In this document: in pieces, positions 45,970-54,786 of the stretch
How the letters are laid out: every line of letters starts with the position of its first letter
Numbering within the stretch: position 1 is the stretch's first letter
DNA from: Marinobacter sp. C7
Lineage (GTDB): Bacteria > Pseudomonadota > Gammaproteobacteria > Pseudomonadales > Oleiphilaceae
Length of the DNA stretch: 64,000 nucleotides
Assembly (NCBI RefSeq): GCF_022343555.1
Contig: NZ_JAKQZH010000001.1
Location: 1,780,108 to 1,844,107, forward strand
Direction: 5' to 3'
Translations under genes and position numbers: made by a program
Notes under the pieces: generated by a model
What the model saw: only the letters and a program-made list of their open reading frames with translations
Told to the model about the DNA's origin: nothing
Databases searched by the model: none

Positions 45970-46576
45970 GGTAAAGGGGCTGACCTTCAGGTATCCGGAA
46001 ACAGAAACCATCTGGCGTTTCACGTTTGGCGTCGATCATGGAGAATGCATTGCCATCAACGGCCCCAGTGGTTCCGGAAAGTCCACCCTCCTGAATCTGC
46101 TGGCAGGCTTTCTCACGCCGGAATCCGGAACCATTCGCTGGGAAAACCGATTACTGAATGAGCTGCCCCCATGGGAGCGACCGGTAACCAGCCTGTTCCA
46201 GGAGCATAACCTGTTTGAGCATCTGGACGTCCAGACCAATATCGGACTTGGGATACACCCGGGACTGAAACTGACCCGTACGCAGAAAGAAGCCATTTCG
46301 CACGGCCTCGTCAGCGTCGGGATGACCGGTTTTGAAAGGCGGATGCCGGGAGACCTGTCCGGTGGACAGCGCCAGCGCGTTGCTCTCTTGCGGGCTTTGC
46401 TCCGGGATCAGCCCATCCTGTTGCTGGATGAGCCCCTGACCGGACTGGATGCCGAGGCCCGCACCCAGTTACGGGCGTTGCTGCTCCGGCACAAGGCCGC
46501 TGGCAAGGTTCTGGTACTGGCCAGCCACGATCAGGAAGACCGAAAGATACTGGCGGATAAGCTACTGAATCTCTAA
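45962..46576 (+). CDS. thiQ: Thiamine ABC transporter ATPase
   Basis: A 204-residue ATPase with Walker A GPSGSGKST, Q-loop TSLFQEHNLF, signature LSGGQRQRVAL, Walker B ILLLDEPLTGLD and His switch LASHDQ. The size is normal for ThiQ. It begins at ATG 45962 inside the end of thiP; the longer open frame upstream is within thiP and is not used. Confidence 0.95.
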   Translation: MLEVKGLTFRYPETETIWRFTFGVDHGECIAINGPSGSGKSTLLNLLAGFLTPESGTIRWENRLLNELPPWERPVTSLFQEHNLFEHLDVQTNIGLGIHPGLKLTRTQKEAISHGLVSVGMTGFERRMPGDLSGGQRQRVALLRALLRDQPILLLDEPLTGLDAEARTQLRALLLRHKAAGKVLVLASHDQEDRKILADKLLNL

Positions 46577-46629
46577 GCTGTCATTAGCTTGATATTCAAT
46601 AACTTTCCGAGGTCCGGACGCATCCACAG

Positions 46630-47793
46630 ATGGAACCAAGCCCTCCCCAGTCAAAGGCACCCGGCGAGGCCGAAAACGGCGCCGGCAATGCCAGGTTCGA
46701 GTCCGGGCGCCTGATCATTGCCGGCGACTGGACTCTTTCGGGCTACCACTCGTTGTCACAGCAGCTGGCTGCCCTCCGTGCCGGGGCGAGCTCACCGACC
46801 ACTCTGGATCTATCGGCCCTGAAGCATATTGATACCGCAGGGGCCTCGGTACTGGCATCCTTTTTAGGTCCGGAAGCCCTGGAGCGGCACGTAACTGCGC
46901 AAGCAACCCTGCCGGAAGAAAAGGCGGCCCTGTTGCTGGCGGTGGCCCGGTCCCTGGAAGACTGGCAGGAACCGGTACCTCCAAAGGTTTCCCCGATTCG
47001 CCTGTTCCTGGGTCATACCGGCCAGCAGGTGGAGGCACTCGGCCGTCTGATCTGGGTGTTGCTCGGATTCATTGGCCAGACTCTCGCCGCCATGGCCTGG
47101 GTGCTGCCCCGACCGAAGCGCTGGCGGGTAACGCCGTTTGTGGCGTCCATTCAGGACACGGGGTTGAACGCCCTTCCCATCGTTGCCCTGCTGACCTTTC
47201 TGGTCGGTGCCGTTGTTGCCTTTCTCGGTGCCACGGTACTCGAGGATTTCGGCGCCACCATATATACGGTCAATCTGGTGGCGTTCTCCTTCCTGCGGGA
47301 ATTCGGCGTACTGCTCGCCGCCATCCTGCTGGCGGGACGGACGGCCAGTTCGTTCACCGCCCATATTGGCGCCATGAAGGTCAACGAAGAGCTCGATGCC
47401 ATCCGAACCCTTGGACTGAGTCCCATCGAACTGCTGGTTCTACCGCGCGTTCTGGCCATGATGATCAGCCTTCCGATCCTGACCTTCGTCGGCATGATGG
47501 CAGGCATGGTGGGCGGCGCGCTGGTGTGTGTGCTGTCCCTGGATATCACCCTGACCCAGTTCCTGGCCATCGTGGAAAGGGACATTGCCCTGCGCCATTT
47601 CCTCGTCGGCATTTCCAAAGCGCCGATCTTTGCCTTCCTGATCGCCGTCATCGGCTGTCTCGAAGGCTTCAAGGTGGCCGGTAGTGCCCAATCCGTGGGC
47701 GAGCACACCACCTCCAGCGTGGTGCAGTCCATCTTTATCGTAATTCTGCTGGACGCCATCGCTGCGCTATTCTTTATGGAAATGGGGTGGTAA
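46630..47793 (+). CDS. MlaE-type lipid ABC permease with N-terminal STAS domain
   Basis: A 387-residue protein: residues about 20-115 form a STAS-like domain (LIIAGDWTLSGYHSL, LDLSALKHIDTAGASVL), followed by a MlaE permease domain with about five TM segments (REFGVLLAAILLAGRTASSF, MKVNEELDAIRTLGLSP). In canonical Mla the STAS protein is the separate MlaB; here the two are fused, as in the YrbE/TTG2-like variants. It moves phospholipid or other lipid across the inner membrane with the genes downstream. Confidence 0.9.
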   Translation: MEPSPPQSKAPGEAENGAGNARFESGRLIIAGDWTLSGYHSLSQQLAALRAGASSPTTLDLSALKHIDTAGASVLASFLGPEALERHVTAQATLPEEKAALLLAVARSLEDWQEPVPPKVSPIRLFLGHTGQQVEALGRLIWVLLGFIGQTLAAMAWVLPRPKRWRVTPFVASIQDTGLNALPIVALLTFLVGAVVAFLGATVLEDFGATIYTVNLVAFSFLREFGVLLAAILLAGRTASSFTAHIGAMKVNEELDAIRTLGLSPIELLVLPRVLAMMISLPILTFVGMMAGMVGGALVCVLSLDITLTQFLAIVERDIALRHFLVGISKAPIFAFLIAVIGCLEGFKVAGSAQSVGEHTTSSVVQSIFIVILLDAIAALFFMEMGW

Positions 47794-47796
47794 CCG

Positions 47797-48633
47797 ATGG
47801 CGGCAGTCGAAGGCACGGGTCAATCGCAGCACACAGCGGACACAGTTATCGAGGTCAGCAACCTCTGCAATCGATTTGGAGATCACGTTGTCCACGAGAA
47901 TCTCGACCTTGGCCTGTACCGGGGAGAAATTCTTGGTGTGGTTGGTGGCTCCGGCACCGGAAAATCGGTGCTGTTGCGCAGCATCATTGGTCTGCACAAA
48001 CCCACATCCGGTGAAATCCGGGTATTCGGCGAAATCCTGGATACCCTGTCTCCCCGGGCACGTTCACGAATGGAACAGCGGTTCGGCGTGTTGTTCCAGG
48101 GTGGCGCGTTGTTCACCTCGCTGAACCTGCAGGAAAACATCGCCGTCCCGCTCATCGAGCATGCCGGACTCAAGCGCGCGGACGCGGAGCACGTGGCACG
48201 CATGAAACTTGCCCTGACCGGCCTGCCTCCGGATGCGGCGCTCAAGTACCCTGCGGAACTCTCCGGTGGTATGGTCAAGCGTGCGAGCCTGGCACGAGCC
48301 CTGGCCCTGGACCCGGAAATCCTGTTTCTCGACGAACCTACAGCAGGTCTTGATCCGATTGGCGCAGCGGCCTTTGACGAGCTGATTGTCACGCTCCGCA
48401 ATGCCCTGGGGTTAACGGTATTCCTGGTCACCCACGATCTTGACACCCTTTACTCCACTTGTGACCGGGTCGCCGTGCTGTCCCGGAAGCGTGTCCTGAT
48501 TGCAGATACACTGGAAACTGTCGCCGCCAACCCGGATGAATGGATACAGGATTACTTCAACGGCCCGAGGGGCCGGGCGGCAAGCTATACGGCCGCTGAC
48601 CGAACACCGAGGCGACAAGGAGAAAACGTCTGA
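47797..48633 (+). CDS. MlaF-type lipid ABC transporter ATPase
   Basis: A 278-residue ATPase with Walker A GGSGTGKSVLL (the MlaF-type with Val), signature LSGGMVKRASLARALAL and Walker B ILFLDEPTAGLDPIG, all characteristic of Mkl/MlaF ATPases. The C-terminus extends about 20 residues past the domain. It ends overlapping the MCE gene by one base (TGATG). Confidence 0.93.
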   Translation: MAAVEGTGQSQHTADTVIEVSNLCNRFGDHVVHENLDLGLYRGEILGVVGGSGTGKSVLLRSIIGLHKPTSGEIRVFGEILDTLSPRARSRMEQRFGVLFQGGALFTSLNLQENIAVPLIEHAGLKRADAEHVARMKLALTGLPPDAALKYPAELSGGMVKRASLARALALDPEILFLDEPTAGLDPIGAAAFDELIVTLRNALGLTVFLVTHDLDTLYSTCDRVAVLSRKRVLIADTLETVAANPDEWIQDYFNGPRGRAASYTAADRTPRRQGENV

Positions 48634-49571
48634 TGGAGCCCCGGGCGCATCATGTGATTATTGGCCTGTTCACTGTCCTGGCCGTAGGGGCGGCGCTGAT
48701 TTTTGCCCTCTGGCTGGGCAAATCGTCCGCGGATCGTGAATGGGCCTACTACCAGATCCGCTTCGACCATCCGATTTCCGGCCTTTCCGAGGGTAATCCG
48801 GTGCTGTATAGCGGCGTGCCTGTGGGCGAGGTTCTGGATTTGACCCTGGACCCGGAGAACCCGAGCCACGTTCGCGTTCTGGTGCGGGTGGATCAGGAAG
48901 TTCCCATTCGCAAGGACACCCATGTGGGGCTGATCCTCGCCAACATCACTGGCAGCATGAGCGTGCAGTTCCGCGGGGGAACCAGGGAAAGCCCCGTGCT
49001 GCAGGGCGATCGCAACAACCCACCGGTCATCAACGCAGATCCTTCTGCATTCAGCAGCCTGCTGACCAACGGCCAGGCCCTGATCGAGAAGACCGAGACT
49101 CTGCTGACCAGCGCCAATAATCTGTTCTCTGAGAAGAACATGGAGAATATCTCCAGCATTCTCGAGAATACCCGTGCTGCAACGGACTCCCTCCTGGCTC
49201 AAAGGGAGAAACTGCTGGCTCTGATGGAGCAGTTCGACGCCGCGGGCACACGTGCTGAGGAAGCCGCTCTCAAGGTCTCCGACGTTTCCGATAATGCCAA
49301 TGCCATCCTGCTGGACAAGGTGGCGCCTGTGCTGGACTCCATGGATCAGGCTCTGTCCAGTCTGCAGCCGACCCTGACCCGCCTTGATGACCTGACCCGC
49401 ACTAACGCCGGCGCTCTCGATGCGGGGCTCCAGGGGTTGGGCGAACTGACTCCAGCCATCCGGGAGCTTCGCAGCGCCCTGCGCAATCTCAACCAGTTTG
49501 CCCACCGGCTCGAGGCGAACCCCGCAGGCACCCTGCTTGGCGGATCCGATATCAAGGAAGTTGATCAATGA
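48633..49571 (+). CDS. MCE-domain (MlaD-like) lipid-binding protein
   Basis: A 312-residue protein with an N-terminal TM anchor (HHVIIGLFTVLAVGAALIFAL), one MCE domain (about 40-125, with GLSEGNPVLYSGVPVGEV) and a long helical, coiled-coil tail (about 150-300, e.g. LNQFAHRLEANPAG end). MCE rings form hydrophobic tunnels for lipid between membranes. The long tail is as in LetB/PqiB-type relatives or the MlaD of gammaproteobacteria with a single domain. It overlaps the following lipoprotein gene by four bases. Confidence 0.9.
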   Translation: MEPRAHHVIIGLFTVLAVGAALIFALWLGKSSADREWAYYQIRFDHPISGLSEGNPVLYSGVPVGEVLDLTLDPENPSHVRVLVRVDQEVPIRKDTHVGLILANITGSMSVQFRGGTRESPVLQGDRNNPPVINADPSAFSSLLTNGQALIEKTETLLTSANNLFSEKNMENISSILENTRAATDSLLAQREKLLALMEQFDAAGTRAEEAALKVSDVSDNANAILLDKVAPVLDSMDQALSSLQPTLTRLDDLTRTNAGALDAGLQGLGELTPAIRELRSALRNLNQFAHRLEANPAGTLLGGSDIKEVDQ

Positions 49572-50176
49572 TGAGTCGCGTCAAAGGTATCGCCGCATTG
49601 CTGACGTCGCTTGCTGTCACTGCATGCACGGTCTTTCCCGCTCCGGAAGCACCAAGGGTCATGAGCCTCGGTACGGTAGAACAGGTCGAGCGCCTGACGC
49701 CCCGACGTCCGCAGTCCCTGAGAGTGGATACGCCGCTTGCGTCCGAACCTCTGAATGGAACCCGCATCCTGACCAGCCCCTCGCCTCACGAGATCCAGAC
49801 CTATAGCCTGGCCCGCTGGCGGGACAGCGCGCCGGTCTTGATCAGGGATCACCTGATAGACACTTTAAGGCAGAGTGAAGGGTTAACCAATGTGGTCACT
49901 GATACCAGCCCGGCCAGTACCGATCTGACGCTGATCAGTGAGTTGTCTGCCTTTCATGCGGAACAGCGGAATGGAAAAACGGAGGTGATTATCGAGCTGC
50001 ATACGGAGGTCCTGGACAATCGCTCTCGCAAGAGTCTGTGCGTCCGGGACAGACGGCTCAGCCAGGCGGCGGACAGCGGAGAACTGGACGACGTCGTACG
50101 GTCGTTCGGTGCCGCAGCCAACCGTTTATCAAAGGAAACCGTTATCTGGGTCTATAACTGCCTGACAGATGACTGA
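49568..50176 (+). CDS. PqiC-like auxiliary lipoprotein of the MCE system
   Basis: A 202-residue lipoprotein (lipobox SLAVTAC, Cys about residue 19) of the ABC-type transport auxiliary (DUF330, PqiC-like) family, with YSLARWRDSAPVLIRDHLIDTL and VYNCLTDD ends. In known systems PqiC sits on the outer membrane and docks MCE proteins. Its presence, plus absence of a MlaC gene, makes the cluster a Pqi/Mla hybrid. The start overlaps the MCE stop (ATGA). Confidence 0.85.
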   Translation: MMSRVKGIAALLTSLAVTACTVFPAPEAPRVMSLGTVEQVERLTPRRPQSLRVDTPLASEPLNGTRILTSPSPHEIQTYSLARWRDSAPVLIRDHLIDTLRQSEGLTNVVTDTSPASTDLTLISELSAFHAEQRNGKTEVIIELHTEVLDNRSRKSLCVRDRRLSQAADSGELDDVVRSFGAAANRLSKETVIWVYNCLTDD

Positions 50177-50192
50177 CGCAAAATCGATGCGG

Positions 50193-50753
50193 TCAGGCTG
50201 ACTCCCGTTCCTCCGGGAACAGGTCAGCCCAGGCCGCCTTCAGATACAGCACCATGGACCACAGGGTCAAACCGGCTGCCATATACAGAAGCGCGATAGC
50301 AACATAGGCCAGCGTATTGCCTGGAGGAAATGCCAGCAAACCGACAATTGCCGCCATCTGGGCGGTCGTCTTGATCTTACCGATGTAGGAAACCGCCACA
50401 CTGGCCCGGCTTCCGATCTCTGCCATCCATTCGCGCAAGGCAGAAATGACGATTTCCCGACCAATAATGACAGTGGCCGGAATGGTCAGCAGCGCCGCGG
50501 AATGCTCCTCAATAAGCACCGCCAGAGCCACAGCCACCATCAGTTTGTCCGCAACAGGGTCGAGGAAAGCACCAAACGGCGTGCTCTGGTCAAGCTTACG
50601 GGCCAGGTAACCATCAAGCCAGTCAGTCACACCCGCCAGTGCGAAAATCAGCGCGCTGACGATGTAGCTCCACTCCACAGGCAGGTAAAACACCACGACG
50701 AAGACCGGGATCATCACGATGCGGGAGAGTGTGAGCAGGTTTGGCAGGTTCAT
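50193..50753 (-). CDS. pgsA: CDP-diacylglycerol--glycerol-3-phosphate 3-phosphatidyltransferase
   Basis: Makes phosphatidylglycerol phosphate, the first committed step to PG and cardiolipin. The CDP-alcohol phosphotransferase motif DGxxARx8GxxxDxxxD is exact in DGYLARKLDQSTPFGAFLDPVAD. Started at ATG 50753, five bases after AGGA, leaving seven bases to the uvrC stop; the ATG at 50771 would overlap uvrC. About five TM segments. Confidence 0.95.
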   Translation of the reverse strand: MNLPNLLTLSRIVMIPVFVVVFYLPVEWSYIVSALIFALAGVTDWLDGYLARKLDQSTPFGAFLDPVADKLMVAVALAVLIEEHSAALLTIPATVIIGREIVISALREWMAEIGSRASVAVSYIGKIKTTAQMAAIVGLLAFPPGNTLAYVAIALLYMAAGLTLWSMVLYLKAAWADLFPEERESA

Positions 50754-50760
50754 GGGCTTC

Positions 50761-52623
50761 CTATTCGTCATGCAATGCTGCGTAAATCGTTTCAGCCAGG
50801 GCCTTGCTGATGCCCTGCACTTTCGTCATTTCGTCGACACTGGCCTTGCGAATCTCCTGAATCCCGCCGAAGTAGCGGATCAGCTCGCGTCGCCGTTTCG
50901 GGCCAACACCTTCAATTCCCTCAAGGGTGGACTGCCGCCGCTTCTTGTCTCGGCGCGCCCGATGGCCGGTGATAGCGAATCGGTGCGACTCGTCCCGGAT
51001 GTGTTGAATCAGGTGCAATGCGGGAGAATCCGCCGGCACCCGGAACACGTCTCCGGTCATGGCATCAATCAGTTGTTCCATCCCGGCCCGGCGGGTGACG
51101 CCCTTGGCGACACCGATAAGCGGGATATCGGAAACTCCGAGCTCGTCAAACACCTCGCGGGCAACGTTCAGCTGCCCCTTGCCACCATCAATAAATACCA
51201 GGTCGGGCCGCTTGCCTTCACCCGCAACCATACGCTTGTATCGCCGGGTCAGCACCTGGCGCATGGCGCCATAGTCGTCACCGGCCTTCACATTTTCGAT
51301 GTTATACAGTCGATAATCGCTCTTCAGCGGGCCATTCTCGTCGAAAACGACACAGGATGCGACCGTGTTTTCGCCATGGCTGTGGCTGATATCGAAGCAT
51401 TCCATCCGTGAAGGCGTTTCCGGAAGATCCAGCAAGTCCCGCAGGGCCAGTAAACGGCGGTAAACAGTCTCTTTACTGGCCAGGTGCGTCAGCAAGGTTT
51501 GCCGGGCGTTGGTCATGGCAAGCTCCAGCCAGCGACGCCTTTCCCCGCGCACATTACCACGTATCCGGGTCTCGCGGTTGGCCGCCTCGGACAGAGCCTC
51601 GGCCAGTAGCTCCTCGCCCTCAACATCCACCGGAACCAGAATATCCCGGGGAATTTCGCGGCGGGTATTACCACCAAAATAATACTGGCCCAGAAAAGCG
51701 CTGAGCAATTCGCCTTCTGTCTGTTCAATCGAGTACCGGGGGAAATAATCCTTGGTACCCAAAACCCGCCCGCCGCGGACAATAATGACGACAATACAGA
51801 CGATTCCCGCATCCTGGGCAATGGCTATCACATCAGCATCGCCCCCGGCACTGTCGACGGACTGCTGCTCCTGCACGTGGCGCAGGTGGTTGATCTGATC
51901 ACGGTAGGCAGCCGCCTTCTCGAACTCAAGATTTGCGGAGGCCTTTTCCATGGCATTCATCAGATTATGGATGATGGCCGGATTCTTGCCCTCCAGGAAC
52001 ATGGCGGCATGGCGGATGTCTTCCTGGTACTGCTCGGGGGTAATGTAACCCACGCAAGGGGCCGTACACCGGTTGATCTGGTACTGAAGACAGGGCCTGG
52101 TTCTGTTTCTGAAATAGCTTTCACTACAGGATCTTATACGAAAAACCTTCTGCAGGATGTTAAGACTTTCCTTGACCGCACCCGAGCTCGGGAACGGGCC
52201 GAACCAGGTGCCGCCGCCTTTCTTGGTCCGCCCCCTCCGAAACGTCAGGGACGGATAATCCTTGTGGGAAGAAAGGTAAATGTAGGGGTAGGATTTGTCG
52301 TCCCGCAGCAGGATGTTATAGGGCGGCCGCAGGGATTTGATCAGGTTCTGTTCCAGCAGCAGGGCTTCTGTCTCGCTGCCGGTAATCGTGACCTCGATAG
52401 CATCAATTTTGGCGACCAGGGCCTCGGTCTTCGGTGCCAGACCGGTTTTTCGGAAATAGCTGCTGACACGTTTTTTGAGATTGCGGGCCTTACCGACATA
52501 CAGCACCTGTCCCGCGGCGTCATACATCCGGTAGACGCCGGGCCGCTCGGTCAACTGCTTCAGGAAGTTTTTGCTGTCGAACTCCCCGTTGTGCTCGGTG
52601 TTGGACTCAGACCTTGTCGGCAT
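50761..52623 (-). CDS. uvrC: Excinuclease ABC subunit C
   Basis: A 620-residue nucleotide-excision-repair nuclease. The GIY-YIG domain (GVYRMYDAAGQVLYVGKARN) makes the 3' cut, a UVR motif follows, and the RNase H-like domain and helix-hairpin-helix (ALAETIYAALHDE end, LEGIEGVGPKRRRELIRYFGG) make the 5' cut and bind DNA. I start at ATG 52623 (MPTRSESN); a TTG four codons upstream is unlikely. It overlaps the end of the response regulator by 17 bases, the usual gacA-uvrC arrangement. Confidence 0.95.
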   Translation of the reverse strand: MPTRSESNTEHNGEFDSKNFLKQLTERPGVYRMYDAAGQVLYVGKARNLKKRVSSYFRKTGLAPKTEALVAKIDAIEVTITGSETEALLLEQNLIKSLRPPYNILLRDDKSYPYIYLSSHKDYPSLTFRRGRTKKGGGTWFGPFPSSGAVKESLNILQKVFRIRSCSESYFRNRTRPCLQYQINRCTAPCVGYITPEQYQEDIRHAAMFLEGKNPAIIHNLMNAMEKASANLEFEKAAAYRDQINHLRHVQEQQSVDSAGGDADVIAIAQDAGIVCIVVIIVRGGRVLGTKDYFPRYSIEQTEGELLSAFLGQYYFGGNTRREIPRDILVPVDVEGEELLAEALSEAANRETRIRGNVRGERRRWLELAMTNARQTLLTHLASKETVYRRLLALRDLLDLPETPSRMECFDISHSHGENTVASCVVFDENGPLKSDYRLYNIENVKAGDDYGAMRQVLTRRYKRMVAGEGKRPDLVFIDGGKGQLNVAREVFDELGVSDIPLIGVAKGVTRRAGMEQLIDAMTGDVFRVPADSPALHLIQHIRDESHRFAITGHRARRDKKRRQSTLEGIEGVGPKRRRELIRYFGGIQEIRKASVDEMTKVQGISKALAETIYAALHDE

Positions 52624-53266
52624 CCAGCAATCCAAGCCGAACAGCCATCAGGGCCAGTTCCACGTCGCTGGAAATCTCCAGCTTCTCAAAGATCCGGTAA
52701 CGGTAACTGTTCACCGTTTTCGGGCTCAGGCACAGCTTGTCCGAGATGTCCTGGACCTTTTGACAATCCACGACCATCATCGCAATCTGCATTTCCCGCT
52801 CGGACAACCGCTCGAACAGCGACAGCTCGCCATTCTCGTCCTTGTCGCCTGATATCTGCTTGAGCGCCATCTTCTGGGCAATTTCCGGGCTGATGTAACG
52901 CTGGCCGGAATGGGCCTGGCGAATGGCTCGTACCATTTCCTGGATGTCCGCGCCCTTCGTGATGTAGGCGCTCGCGCCACTCTGCATCACCCGCGTCGGA
53001 TAGGGATCGTCTGCACAGGCGGTGACCACAATCACGCGAATGGAGTCGTCAATGCGCAGGATGCGCCGGGTGGCCTCCAGACCACCGATACCCGGCATGC
53101 GGATATCCATGAGGACGATATCGGGCCGTTGCTTGCGGACAAAGTCAATGGCGTCTTCTCCGGACGATGCCTGGCCTATCACGTCGATGTCCGGGTTATC
53201 AGCCAGCATCCGGGTGATTCCGGAACGAACCAGCTCGTGGTCGTCGACAACCAATACCCTGATCAA
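52607..53266 (-). CDS. gacA: GacA/UvrY-type response regulator
   Basis: A receiver domain with the phospho-acceptor Asp in PDIVLMDIRMPG and conserved Lys (TKGADIQEMV) is followed by a LuxR helix-turn-helix (LSPKTVNSYRYRIFEKLEI). Starting at TTG 53266, seven bases after GAGG, gives MIRVLVVDDHELVRSGITRM, which exactly fits the GacA N-terminus; the track-style GTG at 53281 would add five residues. It should activate small RNAs of the Gac/Rsm pathway. The cognate sensor GacS is not in the window. Confidence 0.93.
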   Translation of the reverse strand: MIRVLVVDDHELVRSGITRMLADNPDIDVIGQASSGEDAIDFVRKQRPDIVLMDIRMPGIGGLEATRRILRIDDSIRVIVVTACADDPYPTRVMQSGASAYITKGADIQEMVRAIRQAHSGQRYISPEIAQKMALKQISGDKDENGELSLFERLSEREMQIAMMVVDCQKVQDISDKLCLSPKTVNSYRYRIFEKLEISSDVELALMAVRLGLLDADKV

Positions 53267-53312
53267 GATTCCACCTCGCACACGGCTTCATGAAATACAG
53301 CGGGATTCTACC

Positions 53313-53564
53313 CTACTCGGACATACCCAGTCCGGCAGAATTTTCTACCGGATCAAACCAGACTACCAGCTCTCCTCGCCGGACAGCTGCCAGGACCCGT
53401 TCTTTCTCTGCAAGCGGGTCCTCGGTGTCATTAAGGCCATGGTAGCGGGTGCAGTACTCCTCAACCAGCCCCAGAAGTTGGTCTTCTGTAAGTAAACCGG
53501 TATCCACCACGAACTTTTCATCCCGGGGATCGGGCTCGGGATGCAGGGCAGCTTCGTCGGTCAT
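53313..53564 (-). CDS. YheU/UPF0270-family protein
   Basis: An 83-residue acidic protein. Residues 24-80, LTEDQLLGLVEEYCTRYHG through AEKERVLAAVRRGELVVWFD, follow the YheU pattern of a helix, a Glu-rich turn and a final strand. Function unknown in the family. It lies 46 bp upstream of gacA on the same strand. Confidence 0.75.
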   Translation of the reverse strand: MTDEAALHPEPDPRDEKFVVDTGLLTEDQLLGLVEEYCTRYHGLNDTEDPLAEKERVLAAVRRGELVVWFDPVENSAGLGMSE

Positions 53565-53691
53565 TTTCCCTCCTATGAGTATGAGTATGTTAAGGATTTA
53601 ACCCGCCATGTAGAAGCCCCGGAACATCCGGCAACTTCAAAATCCGGACGTATTTCACTATCATGCCTCGCTTTCAACGGTTTGGATGCTA

Positions 53692-54396
53692 ATGAATCAG
53701 TCTGTCTTTCGTCTGACGCTGCCGATCCTGTTCGGTTACATTCCCCTGGGAATGGCCTTCGGGGTATTGTTCTCGACCCAGCTGGATTACCCATGGTGGG
53801 CTGCGCCCCTGATGGGTCTGCTCATTTATGCCGGGGCGGGGCAGATTCTGGCCGTCAGCCTGCTGGCCGTCGGGGCCGGTATGCTGGAGGTTTTTGTAGC
53901 CATGTTTGTCCTTAACGCGCGCCACCTGTTCTACGGGCTTTCACTCCTTGGCCAGTTTCGGGGTGCGGGATGGCGCAAGGCCTACCTGATATTCGGCCTG
54001 ACAGATGAAACCTATTCCCTGCTTACCAGTCGTCGCCGCGGCCCGGACCGCCAGCACGAACAGGAACTGGATTTCAGGATCACCGGATTCAATCAGTGTT
54101 ACTGGGTGATCGGCTGTACCATTGGCGCCCTGCTCGGTGACAACCTGGCGTTTGACAGCACGGGCATAGAATTCGCACTCGTCGCTCTGTTTATCGTGCT
54201 CACCATCGAGCAATACAAGGCCCTGAACGACGGCTTCCCGATCTGGGCCGGCGCCGCTTCCGCCGGTATTGCCATGCTGCTGTTATCCCCGGCACACCAA
54301 CTGATCGGTGCCATCGTCATCGTGACTGCTGTACTCCTGCTTCACTACCGGCGCCTGAGAGACACCAACGGCAAGGAAGGTACATCCCATGGCTGA
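53692..54396 (+). CDS. azlC: AzlC-family branched-chain amino acid permease
   Basis: The protein shows the AzlC pattern FRLTLPILFGYIPLGMAFG, AGAGQILAVSLLAVGAG and the LNARHLFYGLS helix, with about six TM segments. With AzlD it exports branched-chain amino acids or related compounds. I start at ATG 53692, five bases after GGA; an ATG two codons earlier (53686) is possible. It overlaps azlD by eight bases. Confidence 0.92.
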   Translation: MNQSVFRLTLPILFGYIPLGMAFGVLFSTQLDYPWWAAPLMGLLIYAGAGQILAVSLLAVGAGMLEVFVAMFVLNARHLFYGLSLLGQFRGAGWRKAYLIFGLTDETYSLLTSRRRGPDRQHEQELDFRITGFNQCYWVIGCTIGALLGDNLAFDSTGIEFALVALFIVLTIEQYKALNDGFPIWAGAASAGIAMLLLSPAHQLIGAIVIVTAVLLLHYRRLRDTNGKEGTSHG

Positions 54397-54721
54397 CCTG
54401 CCCTACCTGCTTTCCTTCATTGCCGTGGCCGCCGCGGCCACCTTCGCGACCAGGGTAATCCCGTTCGTCTTCTTTGAACGCCACACCGAACATCCACTGA
54501 TCAAGCATCTTGGCAGGTACCTTCCTGCTGCCGTCATGGCGTTGCTGGCAACGGTATTTCTCACCCGCTCGGGAGACTGGAATGCAACCCCTCCCGGCAT
54601 AGACGCGCTACTTCCCGGATTGCTGGTGGTAGCAATCCACCTCTGGCGTCGAAACGCCCTGCTGTCCATTGCCGCGGGCACTGCCGCTTACATGGCCATC
54701 CAGCAAACCGGCTTTCTCTGA
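54389..54721 (+). CDS. azlD: AzlD-domain small membrane protein
   Basis: A 110-residue protein with three to four TM segments and the AzlD motif VAAAATFATRVIPFVFF at the start. It is the partner of AzlC, preceded by AAGGAAGG. Translation is coupled to azlC. Confidence 0.92.
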   Translation: MADLPYLLSFIAVAAAATFATRVIPFVFFERHTEHPLIKHLGRYLPAAVMALLATVFLTRSGDWNATPPGIDALLPGLLVVAIHLWRRNALLSIAAGTAAYMAIQQTGFL

Positions 54722-54786
54722 GGATTCTGAGCTTTCTGCTCCCCCATCACCTGCCGGGATGGGCGAAATTCGTCTGAAAGCCCCGC

